Shown here: piece by piece, positions 53,106-62,552 of the stretch
Layout of the letters: every line of letters begins with the position of its first letter
How positions within the stretch are numbered: position 1 is the first letter of the stretch
Assembly (NCBI RefSeq): GCF_024623185.1
Contig: NZ_JANJZK010000005.1
Span: forward strand, 1 to 64,000
Length of the DNA: 64,000 nt
Direction of reading: 5' to 3'
Source of the DNA: Anaerofustis stercorihominis
Lineage (GTDB): Bacteria; Bacillota; Clostridia; Eubacteriales; Anaerofustaceae
Made by a program: the position numbers and the translations under genes
Notes under the pieces: generated by a model
The model's database searches: none
What the model was told of the DNA's origin: nothing
The model's input: only the letters and a program-made list of their open reading frames with translations

Positions 53106-53966
53106 ATGAAAAGCATATATAAAACCAAAGAAGGAAAGAAAAAGTGCCTTGAGTTATACAATAGACAGCTTGAAAAATTAGGAAATCCTTACGAAGATAT
53201 TTATGTAAATACTTCATTTGGAAAAACACATTTGGTAAGGACCGGGAATAAAGTCGGGAAACCGTTATTGGTATTCCACGGAGGGAATTCCAGTTCTGCT
53301 TACAATTTGCTTCTATGTAAATTCCTGCTTGATGATTTTAATATTTATGCGGTAGATATAATAGGTCATCCGGGGAAAAGTGATGAGGTGAGCTTATCTT
53401 CAAGGGGTTATTCTTACGGGGAGTGGGCAAGTGAGTTAATAGATAAGCTTGAATTTAAAAAGATGAGATGTTACGGTGGTTCTTTCGGCGGAGGAGTACT
53501 GGCTAAATTGATGTGTGTCAGTCCCGAAAAGGTGGAAAGATGTGTCCTGGAAGTCCCATCGGGAATAAATAATGCCTTTCCGATAAGCAGTGCAAAAATG
53601 ATGATACCTTTGATAAAATATATTATTACAAAAAATGAAGATTTTATAATAAAAACAGCTATGTATATGACAAACGGAGAAGATATAATAGATGAAGATA
53701 CAAGAGATATATTAAAAGACAGTTTTGACAATGTAAAAACAAAAGTGGCAATGCCAAGCAATGTAGATAAAAAACGAATGCAGAATTTTAAATCTCCTGC
53801 GTTCATTTTGGCGGGAGAGTACGATTGTTTGTTTCCTTCAAGAAAAGTATTAAAAAGAGCAAAAGAGATAATTTCTGATGTTAGGCTATATGAACTGAAG
53901 GGCAGGGGACATATGCATCTTCTGACAAACAAAGAAAAACAAATGATAATAGATTTTTTGAAATAA
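53106..53966 (+). CDS. Alpha/beta hydrolase
   Basis: 286 residues. Oxyanion-hole region LLVFHGGNSSS, nucleophile elbow CYGGSFGGGVLA with GxSxG-type Ser near residue 120, a late Asp in ILAGEYDCLFPS and His in GRGHMHLL form a full catalytic set. A cytoplasmic esterase or lactonase-like enzyme of unknown substrate. It is monocistronic. Confidence 0.82.
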   Translation: MKSIYKTKEGKKKCLELYNRQLEKLGNPYEDIYVNTSFGKTHLVRTGNKVGKPLLVFHGGNSSSAYNLLLCKFLLDDFNIYAVDIIGHPGKSDEVSLSSRGYSYGEWASELIDKLEFKKMRCYGGSFGGGVLAKLMCVSPEKVERCVLEVPSGINNAFPISSAKMMIPLIKYIITKNEDFIIKTAMYMTNGEDIIDEDTRDILKDSFDNVKTKVAMPSNVDKKRMQNFKSPAFILAGEYDCLFPSRKVLKRAKEIISDVRLYELKGRGHMHLLTNKEKQMIIDFLK

Positions 53967-54094
53967 AAAAATATAAAATTAAAAATAGATAAAAATTTTT
54001 ATAACATATATTATCTTATAGTATATAAAAATCAGATTTAACAAGAAAGATACTTCACAAAATAAATATTTAGTGAAGTAAATAGGGTAGTGGA

Positions 54095-54982
54095 ATGAAT
54101 AGTTTTGTGATAGAAGAGTATTTAAATGATTTAAATATAAATGAGAATTCTAAAAAGGGGTATTTGTACGATTTAAATACCTTCTTTTTGTTTATTAAAG
54201 AAAGGAATTCTTATAATAATTCCAATGATTTGGATAAAGAATTGAATTTATTTAAAAGCATTAATAATATTGATATGTACGCTTACGTAAATCATTTAAA
54301 ATCAACACTAAACAATTCCGAAAAGACTATTGCAAGAAAAATATCTGCAGTAAAAAATTTATATAAGTATCTAAACAAAAAATATTCTTTTTCAAGCGAA
54401 GTCGTAACTTTTAAATTCAAATATGACAATACTAATTTTAACAATGAAGTACTAAATGATAAGCAAATCAAAGATTTAATTGAATATACCAAAAGTCATG
54501 AACCGATCAAAAATCAAATCATAATATTTTTAATTTTATTTAACGGACTTACGGTGAAAGAACTAAAAAATATAAAAATCAAAGATATTTATGAAAATTC
54601 TATACTAATCGATAATAATGGTGAAAACAAAAGAATAGTTAAAATAAATGACGCTCTGAGAGCCATTTTAAGCGACTTTTTAAAATCAGTCGACCAGTTA
54701 TACCTGTTAAACGGACGTAATAATAAGCCGATTACAGAAAGACGTATTCAGGAAGTAGTAAAAAATGCACTTTGTAAAATAGGTATAAACAAGAGAGGTA
54801 TATCTACCGGGATACTAAGGAACACCTCTGTAAAGATGATAAAAGAGTATAACTCCGCAGGCTTTATGGATATAAAAAATTTCCTTGGGATAAAGACAGA
54901 TAAACAAGTGGAGAAGTATTTAAAAGACAGCAAAGAATTAAATGAACTTGATATGAATAAAAATCCCTTCAGTAAATTTTAA
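54095..54982 (+). CDS. Tyrosine-recombinase-like protein with lost catalytic residues
   Basis: 295 residues with the XerC/D layout: an N-terminal SAM-like DNA-binding domain (about 4-95) and a C-terminal integrase-fold domain (about 118-285). The Arg I position in the usual GLRVSEL reads GLTVKEL (Thr153). The HxLRH box reads GILRN (239-243), so only Arg242 remains. The LGH position reads LGI (Ile266). Tyr275 is kept. It is therefore probably not an active recombinase and may be a DNA-binding relic or regulator. AT-rich codon use. It sits at the border between the sporulation genes and the restriction-modification locus. Confidence 0.72.
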   Translation: MNSFVIEEYLNDLNINENSKKGYLYDLNTFFLFIKERNSYNNSNDLDKELNLFKSINNIDMYAYVNHLKSTLNNSEKTIARKISAVKNLYKYLNKKYSFSSEVVTFKFKYDNTNFNNEVLNDKQIKDLIEYTKSHEPIKNQIIIFLILFNGLTVKELKNIKIKDIYENSILIDNNGENKRIVKINDALRAILSDFLKSVDQLYLLNGRNNKPITERRIQEVVKNALCKIGINKRGISTGILRNTSVKMIKEYNSAGFMDIKNFLGIKTDKQVEKYLKDSKELNELDMNKNPFSKF

Positions 54983-55316
54983 ACCAACGATTAACAGTGT
55001 AGAAAATTTATAAAAAAGAAGATAATTAAGATATAAATAAATATAACGAAGAGAATAATTAAATTATTTAAATATAATTTATTATAAGTTAAATGGTAGG
55101 AGTAATATAAAAAGATAACAATAATAAAGTTAAAAACAAATAATTATCAAGAATCAAAATCTAATATCGGCGGGAACCATTAATAACAAAGGCATTAGCT
55201 TTATATTAAAATATACTTATTATATAATTAAAATATGTTTAAGTTTTTGTTAAAGTTGTCTTTAGCGGAAAGTTAAATTAATATATTATAACATCAATGC
55301 GTATTCCCCTAAAAGT
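54983..55316. other. AT-rich non-coding region
   Basis: About 330 bp with no credible ORF. It is A-rich at first, followed by a slightly GC-richer patch around 55160-55200. No attachment-site-like direct repeat was recognised. Confidence 0.45.
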
Positions 55317-55344
55317 AAAACGGTTCGCTAAAGAACCGTTTTTT
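55317..55344. terminator. Terminator near the hsdR 3' end
   Basis: AAAACGGTTC, GCTAAA, GAACCGTTTTTT. It is symmetric and can act on the minus strand as the end of the hsd transcript. Confidence 0.75.
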
Positions 55345-55417
55345 ATGTTTGTTGCTATTTAGGTTTTGAAAATTTTAATATTGAAAAGTCGGACAATACT
55401 TTACCTTATAAATCCGT

Positions 55418-58400
55418 TTATAAATTATCTGCCCACATTTCACATTGAGACATAACTGTTTGAACAGCATCTTCCATTCCTTCAGGTGGATATTTATGTT
55501 TCCTTAGAAGTCTTTTAATAATCATTCGCATTTTTGCTCTTGCCGATGCTCTCATTTTCCAGTCTATGGTTTTATTTTTTCTTAGGGTTTCAGTGAGTTC
55601 TTTTGTGATTGTTATAAGTTCATCATTTTCATAAAGATCTTTTATTGCATTTGGTTTTGTTAGTGCATCGTAAAATGCTAATTCATCTACTGTCAGACCC
55701 ATTTCATCTCCTTCTTTTTGAGCTTTTGAAATTTCTCTTGCAAGTTTTAGCATCTCTTCTATAACTTCTTCATTTGTTAGCATTCCGTTTAAATATGAAT
55801 TTAATGAACGTTTTATTATTTCACTGAATTTTTCTGATTTAACTATATTTGTTCTTTTATATACAGAAATTTGTTCATTAATTAATTTTTTCAAAAGTTC
55901 TATTGCAAGATTTTTTTCAGGCATTGCTGCCACGTCTTTAAGGAATTTTGGATCAAAAATTGAGAATTCTTCTTTTATATCAGAAAATAAGTTAATTACT
56001 CCACTGGTTTTTATTGAATGTTTTAATAGTTCGTTTATTCTGGTGTTCATTTCTTTTAAAGATATTTTCTTACCTGTTCCGTTGTCATTTAGTCGTAAAA
56101 TGAATACTCTTACCGAATCGAAAAAACATGCTTCTATTCTTTCATTCTTAGGAACTATGGAAGAACAAAGCGACAATGATTGGCTTAGAATCAGTGCTTC
56201 TTTCATAAAAGATTCTTTATTTTTTAACCTCGTTCTGTCCATTATAAAGTTTACGGCACCGCTTATTGTTTTTGCTTTTTCAAGTTCGCTTTCTTTTTCA
56301 AACTTTGTATAATCGAATTTATGGAATATATCCCTGCATACTTCAAGTTTTTCTGCAAATTTCGGATAAGCTACTTTTGAAATATCGGTTTCGCCATAAT
56401 TTTTCCTATCTCTTGGAGTATAATCGCTCATTGCTTTTTTTAACGCTCCGGCAATACCTATATAATCGACTATAAGTCCCGCCACTTTATCTTTATATAC
56501 CCTATTTACTCTGGCAATTGCCTGCATTAAGTTATGCCCTTCCATTGGTTTATATATATACATTGTAGAAAGAGACGGAACATCAAATCCCGTAAGCCAC
56601 ATATCGACAACTATTGCTATTTTTAAAGGGCTTTCATTGTCTTTAAATTCCTGTGCAATCTTATTTTTATGATTTTTATTACCTATAATCTCACGCCATT
56701 CTTCAGGGTCATTGTTTGTTGAAGTCATTACAACCGCAACTTTATCTTTCCAATCCGGTCTGAGTTTTAGTATTTGATTATATATTTTCATTGCAATCGG
56801 ACGGGAATAAGCAACAATCATTGCTTTACCGGTAAGGAGATGTTCTCGGTTGTTTTCGTAGTGGTCAATAATATCCAATGTTAAAGAAAGGATTGTTTTA
56901 TCATTTCCCAATATTTCATCTAACTTTCCAAGTTCATGCTTGCTTTTTTCTATTACTTCCTCATCTGCATTCGATGCCATTTTGTCGTATTCTTTATCTA
57001 TCAGTTTTAAAATATCATCATCAAGATTTAATTTTAAAACTCTGCTTTCATAACAAATAGGTTTCGTTGCATCATCTCGAACGGATTGCGTCATATCGTA
57101 TATATCTATGTAATTACCGAATACTTCCTTTGTGCTTCTGTCTTTTTGCGAAACAGGAGTTCCCGTAAAGCCGATATATGTAGCATTTGGAAGAGCATCT
57201 CTAATTATTCTTGCCGTTCCTATTTTTAGCTTTCCTGTCTTAGCGTCCACTTTTTCGTTAAGCCCATACTGTCCCCTATGTGCCTCATCTGCCATTACGA
57301 TAATATTTTTTCTGTCACAAAGAGCTTCGCCTGTTTCTGTGAATTTTTGCATTGTCGTAAAAAATATACCGTTTGCTTTTCTTCCTTTTAACAGTTCTAT
57401 TAAATTTTCCCTGCTTTCTGCTTGTATGGGTGTTTGTCTTAAAAAGTCTTTACACTTTGCAAATTGAGAATACAGCTGATTGTCAAGGTCGTTTCTGTCT
57501 GTAATAACAACGATTGTAGGGCTATTTAAGGTTTGATTGATAAGTTGAGCATAAAATACCATGGATAAAGACTTTCCACTGCCTTGAGTATGCCAAAAAA
57601 CTCCGCCTTTTCCGTCTGTATCAGTTGCATTGATAGTTGATTTTATCGCTTTCTTTACTGCAAAATATTGGTGATATCCTGCTAAAATTTTATAAGATTT
57701 TACGACTTCGTTTGAAAAGCATATAAAATTCTTTATTATATCTAAAAGTCTCTCTTTTTCAAACATTCCTTCAAAGAATGTATCAAACTGAGCGTGTTTT
57801 CTGTTTTCATAATCTCCGTCTTTACTCTTCCATTCCATAAAACGGTCTTCTCCTGACGTTATGGTTCCCGCTTTTGATATTACTTGGTCGCTTATAACGC
57901 AAATTGCATTATATACAAATATTGAAGGTATTTCTTTCATATAGTTTTTAATTTGTCTGTAAGCGTCTGTTACGTTAGTTTCTTCTCTAGACGGAGACTT
58001 AAGCTCTGCAAGCACTACGGGCAGCCCATTAACAAATAGAATTATATCAGGTCTTTTTTCGCTGTTTTCAATAAATGTCCATTGATTGGCAATGATAAAA
58101 GAGTTATTGTCTGCATTGCTATAATCTACAAGATAAACGATAGAAGATTTTTCTTTTCCGTCTACAAAATATCTTACCGGAACACCGTTTTGCAAATAGT
58201 CCATAAAAACAGAGTTTCTTTGTACAAGCTCCCCGTTTTCTATGTTTTTTAATTTGAATATGGCATCATTTATTGCTTCCCTCGGCATGTTTTTATTGAT
58301 TTTATATAAACAGTCAATAAGCACATCTTCATATAACGGATTGTTTTTATCTCTTTCGGTTTTAGGTCCGTATATGTATTCATAACCTAAATTATCGGTA

Positions 58401-58453
58401 AACAATTCTATTATTGATTTTTCGTAGTCGGATTCGGTGTAGAATGCTGACAT
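55418..58453 (-). CDS. hsdR: Type I restriction enzyme R subunit
   Basis: 1011 residues. The N-terminal PD-(D/E)xK nuclease has D136 in RPDIILF and E150-L-K152 in LAELKSP. The SF2 translocase has GSGKS (291-295), DEAH (389-392), GFTGTPV and the C-terminal helicase motif QAIARVNRVY. It is the motor and nuclease of the complex, cleaving unmethylated DNA far from the site. It is the last gene of the minus-strand hsd locus, separated from hsdS by an FRG-domain gene. Confidence 0.95.
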   Translation of the reverse strand: MSAFYTESDYEKSIIELFTDNLGYEYIYGPKTERDKNNPLYEDVLIDCLYKINKNMPREAINDAIFKLKNIENGELVQRNSVFMDYLQNGVPVRYFVDGKEKSSIVYLVDYSNADNNSFIIANQWTFIENSEKRPDIILFVNGLPVVLAELKSPSREETNVTDAYRQIKNYMKEIPSIFVYNAICVISDQVISKAGTITSGEDRFMEWKSKDGDYENRKHAQFDTFFEGMFEKERLLDIIKNFICFSNEVVKSYKILAGYHQYFAVKKAIKSTINATDTDGKGGVFWHTQGSGKSLSMVFYAQLINQTLNSPTIVVITDRNDLDNQLYSQFAKCKDFLRQTPIQAESRENLIELLKGRKANGIFFTTMQKFTETGEALCDRKNIIVMADEAHRGQYGLNEKVDAKTGKLKIGTARIIRDALPNATYIGFTGTPVSQKDRSTKEVFGNYIDIYDMTQSVRDDATKPICYESRVLKLNLDDDILKLIDKEYDKMASNADEEVIEKSKHELGKLDEILGNDKTILSLTLDIIDHYENNREHLLTGKAMIVAYSRPIAMKIYNQILKLRPDWKDKVAVVMTSTNNDPEEWREIIGNKNHKNKIAQEFKDNESPLKIAIVVDMWLTGFDVPSLSTMYIYKPMEGHNLMQAIARVNRVYKDKVAGLIVDYIGIAGALKKAMSDYTPRDRKNYGETDISKVAYPKFAEKLEVCRDIFHKFDYTKFEKESELEKAKTISGAVNFIMDRTRLKNKESFMKEALILSQSLSLCSSIVPKNERIEACFFDSVRVFILRLNDNGTGKKISLKEMNTRINELLKHSIKTSGVINLFSDIKEEFSIFDPKFLKDVAAMPEKNLAIELLKKLINEQISVYKRTNIVKSEKFSEIIKRSLNSYLNGMLTNEEVIEEMLKLAREISKAQKEGDEMGLTVDELAFYDALTKPNAIKDLYENDELITITKELTETLRKNKTIDWKMRASARAKMRMIIKRLLRKHKYPPEGMEDAVQTVMSQCEMWADNL

Positions 58454-58471
58454 TTTTATTCCTCCAATTTA

Positions 58472-59731
58472 TCAATCATTTAGTCTATTATTATAAAAAT
58501 TTTTGACTTCAGTAATTATTGCTTCTAAAATTGCCTCAGCTTGTTCTGATAATTTTATTGTATCAGGGTAATTTTTTTTATAAAATTCTTTTATTTTAAT
58601 TTTAATTTTACTTTGTATACTTTCTTTACAATACCAATCTACTGTGAAATTATTTTGAATTATATTTTTAATATCTCGAATATCTTTCTTTTCTACAATA
58701 TTTTTTAATATTTTTTCTATATTTTCTATAATATAGTCATTAAGTTCGGTATCATTGCTATTTGCATATATATACGACTTATTATCATTCTCAGCTTTTT
58801 CATATTTAATAAAGCTTGCAACAAATTGTGTATTTTCTTCATTTATATCTCTAATATAATTTAATTGATGTTCCAATTCAGGAAATAATGTAGCTTCATT
58901 TATATTATATAGATCTAATTCTTTTAAAATTTCTTCTTTATTATCTCCTTTTATGAAAAAATATTGCTCTGAAAATTGATTTTTTAAACTTCCTTTTGTT
59001 TTATTTATAATACTATTTCCAATTTCTTCATTAATATTTACTGAAAAAAAGCTTGTTAATAAAAATACTCCATTTTGTTTAATTAATCTTTCATTTGTAT
59101 ATGTAGGTATTACCATATAATTTGTTTGAATAATGTTGATAAATTTATCTAAGCCTTGTTGTGATGACATAAAATAATTCATATCCGTTTCACTAATAAT
59201 ATTGTCTGTATTTAGTTTAGTTAATAAAGAAGTAATATTATTTTCTTTAGATAAATCGTAACTTGCTAAACTGGAAATAATTTGTACATCGTTATCTGTT
59301 GGTTTTGAGGGGTAAAATTGGTCAGTATAATATATTATTCCATTCGGTTCCTTTTTTATTATTTCCGGTTATTCTCCATGTATTTTACAAGCAAAATACA
59401 AAGCAACTAAAGGATTGGTTGTCAAATCCAATAGTCTTGTACACATTCCATAATGTTGATATTTTGCCATTATATCAAATTTGTTATCAAACCCCTTAAA
59501 TTCATTGGGAATTTTTTGTAACGGTATTTGCATAAGATCATGTTCAATACTTAACATGTCATTTCTAAAAATACTTGGTTCTATATCCCAAAAGTCAACC
59601 TCTTGTCCTCTAAAATATATTTCTTGTGATTTTCCAGCATTTTCTTCTTTTAATTCTTTTATTTTATTTATAAATGTACCTACTGAATCAATTTCATTAT
59701 CTTCATTTGTTTTTATTTCTTCATGTAACAT
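58472..59731 (-). pseudogene. FRG-domain protein, interrupted by one in-frame TAA
   Basis: On the minus strand, ATG 59731 opens a frame with an FRG domain (EIYFRGQEVDFWDIEPSIFRND, then YGMCTRLLDLTTNPLVALYFAC) ending at TAA 59369-59371 after 120 codons. The same frame then continues without another stop to 58472. It includes the region typical after the FRG core (a VIPTYTNERLIKQNGVFLL segment near the end of the domain) and a helical C-terminus. The joined product would be about 420 residues. FRG proteins recur in defence loci with unknown activity. The part from 59182 could be made separately but lacks the FRG motif. It is nested between hsdS and hsdR. Confidence 0.72.
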
Positions 59732-59771
59732 AATTTCTTATAAATACTTTCCTTTCTCATAGAAATATATT

Positions 59772-60941
59772 TTAAACTTTAATATCAGAAACATCAATTT
59801 CACCGTTCATTAGTTTTGGTAAGAGAGTGTCTCTAAGTTTCGTTAAATTTCTATTTTCAATACGATTTGTTATAATTAAATTATAGATAGGTTTAAGCAT
59901 ATTATTAATATTTTTATAGTCAGAGATACATGGAATAAGAACTTCTGATTTTGCAAGTTCTTCTCTCTTAATATGTCCCATTGTTGTAGCCATAGCAGAT
60001 GCAAACGCAATAAATTTATTTAAATGATATTTTGTCCAAGAATAATAAAACCATTTATCGTACTTTGTAGAAGTAACTTTAAACAAATGTTGATTTAATC
60101 CACATTTTCCCCCACACCAGAAATCAACAAGTAAGCTTCCTGACCAAGAAAAAACTACATCTCCATCATTAACAATATATTCAGGCTTTATATTAGGAGA
60201 GCATAAATCACTATTATTATCGCACACGCCTTGTCTAAGTTCTTTAATTTTTAAAACAGGAATTCCAATTTCATTATCTAATGGACGATATTTTTGCATT
60301 GCAAGACCATTGGTATAATCTGCAATATCAAGTAGAGAAGCTTTTACCCAACCTTCTGGAATTTTATCAACATTAATAAACCATGATTTAAAAATCGCTT
60401 TAGCCTGCTCTTCCAAATTCTCATTTATTTTATTGTTTAATTCTATTTTGTCGTCTAATTTTGATAGAATATCAACTATCTTGTTTTGAGTCTGTATAGT
60501 TGGAATATATATATCAAAGTCTTTCACAATATCTGTTTTTAAGTTTTGAAATACACTTCCATTTGCCTGATTAACAAGTTTTAGACGAATATCTATAAAC
60601 TTATAGTAAAGAAAGTCTCGAGTTATCCCCCTATAATTTGAAAAGACCAACCATCCGTCGTGAACACACGCTGTGATTTTCATAATCTTTGGCAATCCTG
60701 GTGTAGCACTATTGGATACAATCAAAGTTTCAGGTTCAACTTTGACTGATTTATTGATACCATCGTCAACTATATATTCATTTGTTTTGCTCAAATATCT
60801 AGAAGAGTCTGATGTTGCATCGGCAATTTTTACCCAAGGCATACCAATATTACTTAAAAACTTATGAATAGGTCTTGGTGATGCACCTCGTCTTATATCA
60901 ACTACATCTCCAATTTTTTTCCTTTCCCACTTACACTTCAT
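59772..60941 (-). CDS. hsdS: Type I restriction enzyme S (specificity) subunit
   Basis: 389 residues from ATG 60941, which has GGAGGGG just upstream. An in-frame start at 60980 without such a site is rejected. Two target-recognition domains (about 5-140 and 200-340) are each followed by conserved helical spacers, with KLDDKIELNNKINENLEEQ in the middle and LRDTLLPKLMNGEIDVS at the end. It chooses the bipartite DNA target. It overlaps the hsdM end by 11 bp. Only one hsdS copy is present, with no inverted partner fragments. Confidence 0.93.
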   Translation of the reverse strand: MKCKWERKKIGDVVDIRRGASPRPIHKFLSNIGMPWVKIADATSDSSRYLSKTNEYIVDDGINKSVKVEPETLIVSNSATPGLPKIMKITACVHDGWLVFSNYRGITRDFLYYKFIDIRLKLVNQANGSVFQNLKTDIVKDFDIYIPTIQTQNKIVDILSKLDDKIELNNKINENLEEQAKAIFKSWFINVDKIPEGWVKASLLDIADYTNGLAMQKYRPLDNEIGIPVLKIKELRQGVCDNNSDLCSPNIKPEYIVNDGDVVFSWSGSLLVDFWCGGKCGLNQHLFKVTSTKYDKWFYYSWTKYHLNKFIAFASAMATTMGHIKREELAKSEVLIPCISDYKNINNMLKPIYNLIITNRIENRNLTKLRDTLLPKLMNGEIDVSDIKV

Positions 60942-62436
60942 ACCCAATCCCCTCCAAGTTCTTACGTATTTCTTCTTCAAGTTTATGGGACTGTTTAAAC
61001 ATTTGAGATAATTCTTCCGTAAGTCGTTTCATTTTTTCTTCAAAAGGTTCGTCGTCTTCTTCGCTTTCTTTTATTCCAACATATCTGCCGGGTGTTAAAA
61101 TATAATCTTGTTTCTTTATTTCTTCTAAATCTGCTACGTGGCAAAATCCTTTTTTATCTTCAAGGGTTCCGTTTTGGAATGCTGAAAATGTATCAGCAAG
61201 TTTTTTTATGTCTTCATCTGTAAAGTCTCTGTGTTTTCTGTCTACCATATACCCCATGTTACGGGCATCAATAAATAAGGTTTTTCCTTTTTGTTTTTTA
61301 TTTCTTGTTATAAACCAAAGAGTAACGGGAATTGTTACGCTGTAAAATAACTGTGTAGGCATGGAAATAATACCTTCCACAAGGTCTGCTTCAATTATAT
61401 TTTTTCTTATATCCCCCTCTCCCGATGTCATGGAAGATAAAGCTCCGTTTGCAAGGACTAAACCGATTTTTCCGTTTGGTGCAAGGTGATGTATCATATG
61501 TTGTATCCAGGCATAGTTGGCATTACCTGCAGGAGGTGTTCCGAATTTCCAACGAACATCATCCTTTAATTTATCCTGTCCCCAGTTTTTAAGGTTAAAA
61601 GGAGGGTTTGCCATTATAAAATCCGCTTTAAGGGTTTTATGCAAATCATTAAAAAAAGTATCTGCATGATAGTTTCCAAGGTTTGCATCTATCCCTCTTA
61701 TTGCCATGTTCATCTTCGCCATTTTCCATGTATCCGCATTGGATTCCTGTCCGAATACGGATATTTCCCCTCTGTTTCCGCTGTGTGCACTTACAAACTT
61801 TGCACTTTGAACGAACATTCCGCCCGAACCGCAGCAAGGGTCATATACACGGCAGTTTTGAAAAGGTTTTAATATTTCAACTATTGTTTTAACTATGCTT
61901 GCAGGGGTATAGAATTCACCGCCCTTTACTCCCTCATAAGACGCAAACTGAGCTATACAGTACTCATATGTCCTTCCAAGCAAATCCTTGCTGTTATCGG
62001 TATCACCCATATCCATATTTGTAAATAAATCAACAACTTCTCCCAAAACTCTTTTATCAAGGTCGGGACTTGCATAGCTTTTCGGTAAAACATTTTTTAA
62101 GGTTTTATTTTCCTTTTCTATTATATCCATGGCTTCATCAATAACGCTTCCTATTTTAGGTGTATGTGCATGCTTAGCAATATTATCCCACCTTGCTTCT
62201 TCGGGAACAAAGAAAACATTTTCCATTATATAAGCATCCTTATCGTCTTCAAAGCCCTCTCCCTCCTCAACAAGTTCATTGTATCTGTTTTCAAATGCAC
62301 TTGATATGTAACGAAGGAAAATAAGCCCTACTATTACTTTTCTATATTCAGCGGCGGGAATATGTCCCCAAAGAACACAAGCTGCATTCCATATTTGTTT
62401 TTCAAATCCTAAATTTGCATTATTGATTTCTGACAT
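60931..62436 (-). CDS. hsdM: Type I DNA methyltransferase M subunit
   Basis: 501 residues. The N-terminal HsdM helical domain is followed by an N6-adenine methyltransferase core with VYDPCCGSGGMFVQS (SAM binding), FIMANPPFNL (catalytic NPPF) and NANYAWIQHMIHHLAPNGKIGLVLANG. It is the first gene of the hsd locus and methylates host sites with HsdS. Confidence 0.95.
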   Translation of the reverse strand: MSEINNANLGFEKQIWNAACVLWGHIPAAEYRKVIVGLIFLRYISSAFENRYNELVEEGEGFEDDKDAYIMENVFFVPEEARWDNIAKHAHTPKIGSVIDEAMDIIEKENKTLKNVLPKSYASPDLDKRVLGEVVDLFTNMDMGDTDNSKDLLGRTYEYCIAQFASYEGVKGGEFYTPASIVKTIVEILKPFQNCRVYDPCCGSGGMFVQSAKFVSAHSGNRGEISVFGQESNADTWKMAKMNMAIRGIDANLGNYHADTFFNDLHKTLKADFIMANPPFNLKNWGQDKLKDDVRWKFGTPPAGNANYAWIQHMIHHLAPNGKIGLVLANGALSSMTSGEGDIRKNIIEADLVEGIISMPTQLFYSVTIPVTLWFITRNKKQKGKTLFIDARNMGYMVDRKHRDFTDEDIKKLADTFSAFQNGTLEDKKGFCHVADLEEIKKQDYILTPGRYVGIKESEEDDEPFEEKMKRLTEELSQMFKQSHKLEEEIRKNLEGIGYEV

Positions 62437-62520
62437 TTTATATCTCCTAAAAATAAATTACATATTTATAAAACTTTCGATAAATTCTATTTAATTATAT
62501 CATATTTTTTACTATAATAA

Positions 62521-62548
62521 ACAAAAAAGCCGTGATATAACACGGCTT
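62521..62548 (-). terminator. Terminator of tex
   Basis: On the minus strand: AAGCCGTG, TTATAT loop, CACGGCTT and T-run, just after the tex stop. Confidence 0.85.
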
Positions 62549-62552
62549 GATT

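Noticed and set aside
55260-55333. CTTTAGCG and CGCTAAAG inverted repeat near the hsdR terminator
   Set aside because: Only 8 bp and overlapping a terminator loop, with no downstream gene on the plus strand. Chance is likely.
59772-60941. Phase-variable hsdS shuffling with the nearby recombinase-like gene
   Set aside because: Only one hsdS, no inverted partial copies, and the recombinase lacks catalytic residues.
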